Shown: positions 6,068 to 6,136 of the stretch, in pieces
Position numbering within the stretch: position 1 is the stretch's first letter
How the letters are laid out: the number at the start of each line of letters is the position of its first letter
NCBI GenBank assembly: GCA_023429275.1
Contig: JAEYWB010000264.1
Coordinates: forward strand, 1-6,136
Source of the DNA: Planctomycetota bacterium
GTDB taxonomy: Bacteria > Planctomycetota > Planctomycetia > Planctomycetales > Planctomycetaceae
Direction of reading: 5' to 3'
DNA length: 6,136 nucleotides
Program-made: the position numbers and the translations under genes
The notes under the pieces: model-generated
Seen by the model: only the letters and a program-made list of their open reading frames with translations
Told to the model about the DNA's origin: nothing
Database searches by the model: none

Positions 6068-6136
6068 ATGAAGAGCGCGCAGGCAACGCACAAAGCGGCG
6101 CCGCAGCTCCACCGTTTCGCCGCGACGCGCCAGCGG
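6068..6136 (+). CDS. Possible start of another gene (partial at right edge)
   Basis: An ATG at 6068 opens a frame of 23 codons to the window end, reading MKSAQATHKAAPQLHRFAAT and onward. A purine-rich GGAGAG lies 13 bases upstream, and AGG directly abuts the start. It begins 21 bp after the DUF4404 stop, which fits a third gene of the kinase operon. The visible part is basic and Ala-rich with no recognisable motif. It may equally be chance, since so little is visible. Confidence 0.33.
   Translation, partial: MKSAQATHKAAPQLHRFAATRQR

Noticed and set aside
4043..6112. Very long minus-strand open frame (689 codons) opposite the kinase and DUF4404 genes
   Set aside because: GC-rich coding DNA commonly leaves the opposite strand stop-free. 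The product is Arg/Asp/Val-rich with no family resemblance, while the plus strand shows clear FHA, GAF and kinase motifs.

Overview
The window is GC-rich chromosomal DNA with strong GC preference at third codon positions and few good Shine-Dalgarno sites. A cytoplasmic FHA-GAF-histidine kinase, a DUF4404 protein and a HisA/HisF-related TIM-barrel paralog occur together. This suggests a bacterium of the Planctomycetes (Planctomycetaceae-like). The assignment rests on gene content and style, not on a marker gene. I see no mobile element, CRISPR array, rRNA or tRNA.

Layout, left to right. Positions 2-163 hold the 3' end of an unrecognised plus-strand gene, followed by a small hairpin. Positions 236-967 (minus) encode a TetR/AcrR-type repressor with a GTG start. 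Positions 1117-1911 (minus) encode a HisA/HisF-family barrel protein that keeps the catalytic-type aspartates but has an altered first phosphate loop. A 236-bp divergent promoter region separates it from an NAD-type aldehyde dehydrogenase at 2148-3617 (plus), which ends in a textbook intrinsic terminator at 3647-3690. About 280 bp of apparently non-coding DNA follows. Next comes a probable promoter and inverted repeat, then the FHA-GAF-histidine kinase at 4037-5746 (plus) and a 92-residue DUF4404 protein at 5768-6046, in a likely two-gene operon. A further possible gene starts at 6068 and runs off the right edge.

How the parts may work together. The left half looks like a small regulated metabolic locus: repressor, HisA-like protein and divergent aldehyde dehydrogenase. 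The right half is an independent signalling operon whose soluble sensor kinase has FHA and GAF input domains and no partner response regulator in the window.

The most notable non-gene signal is a 16-nt sequence, CCACTCCGCGCGGAGT, present twice. It forms a perfect palindrome upstream of the HisA-like gene and again inside its coding region, with centres 169 bp apart. This is the geometry expected of a paired operator. A second regulatory candidate is a 10-bp inverted repeat overlapping the presumed -10 element of the kinase operon. I found no clear evidence for a wholly new multi-gene system.
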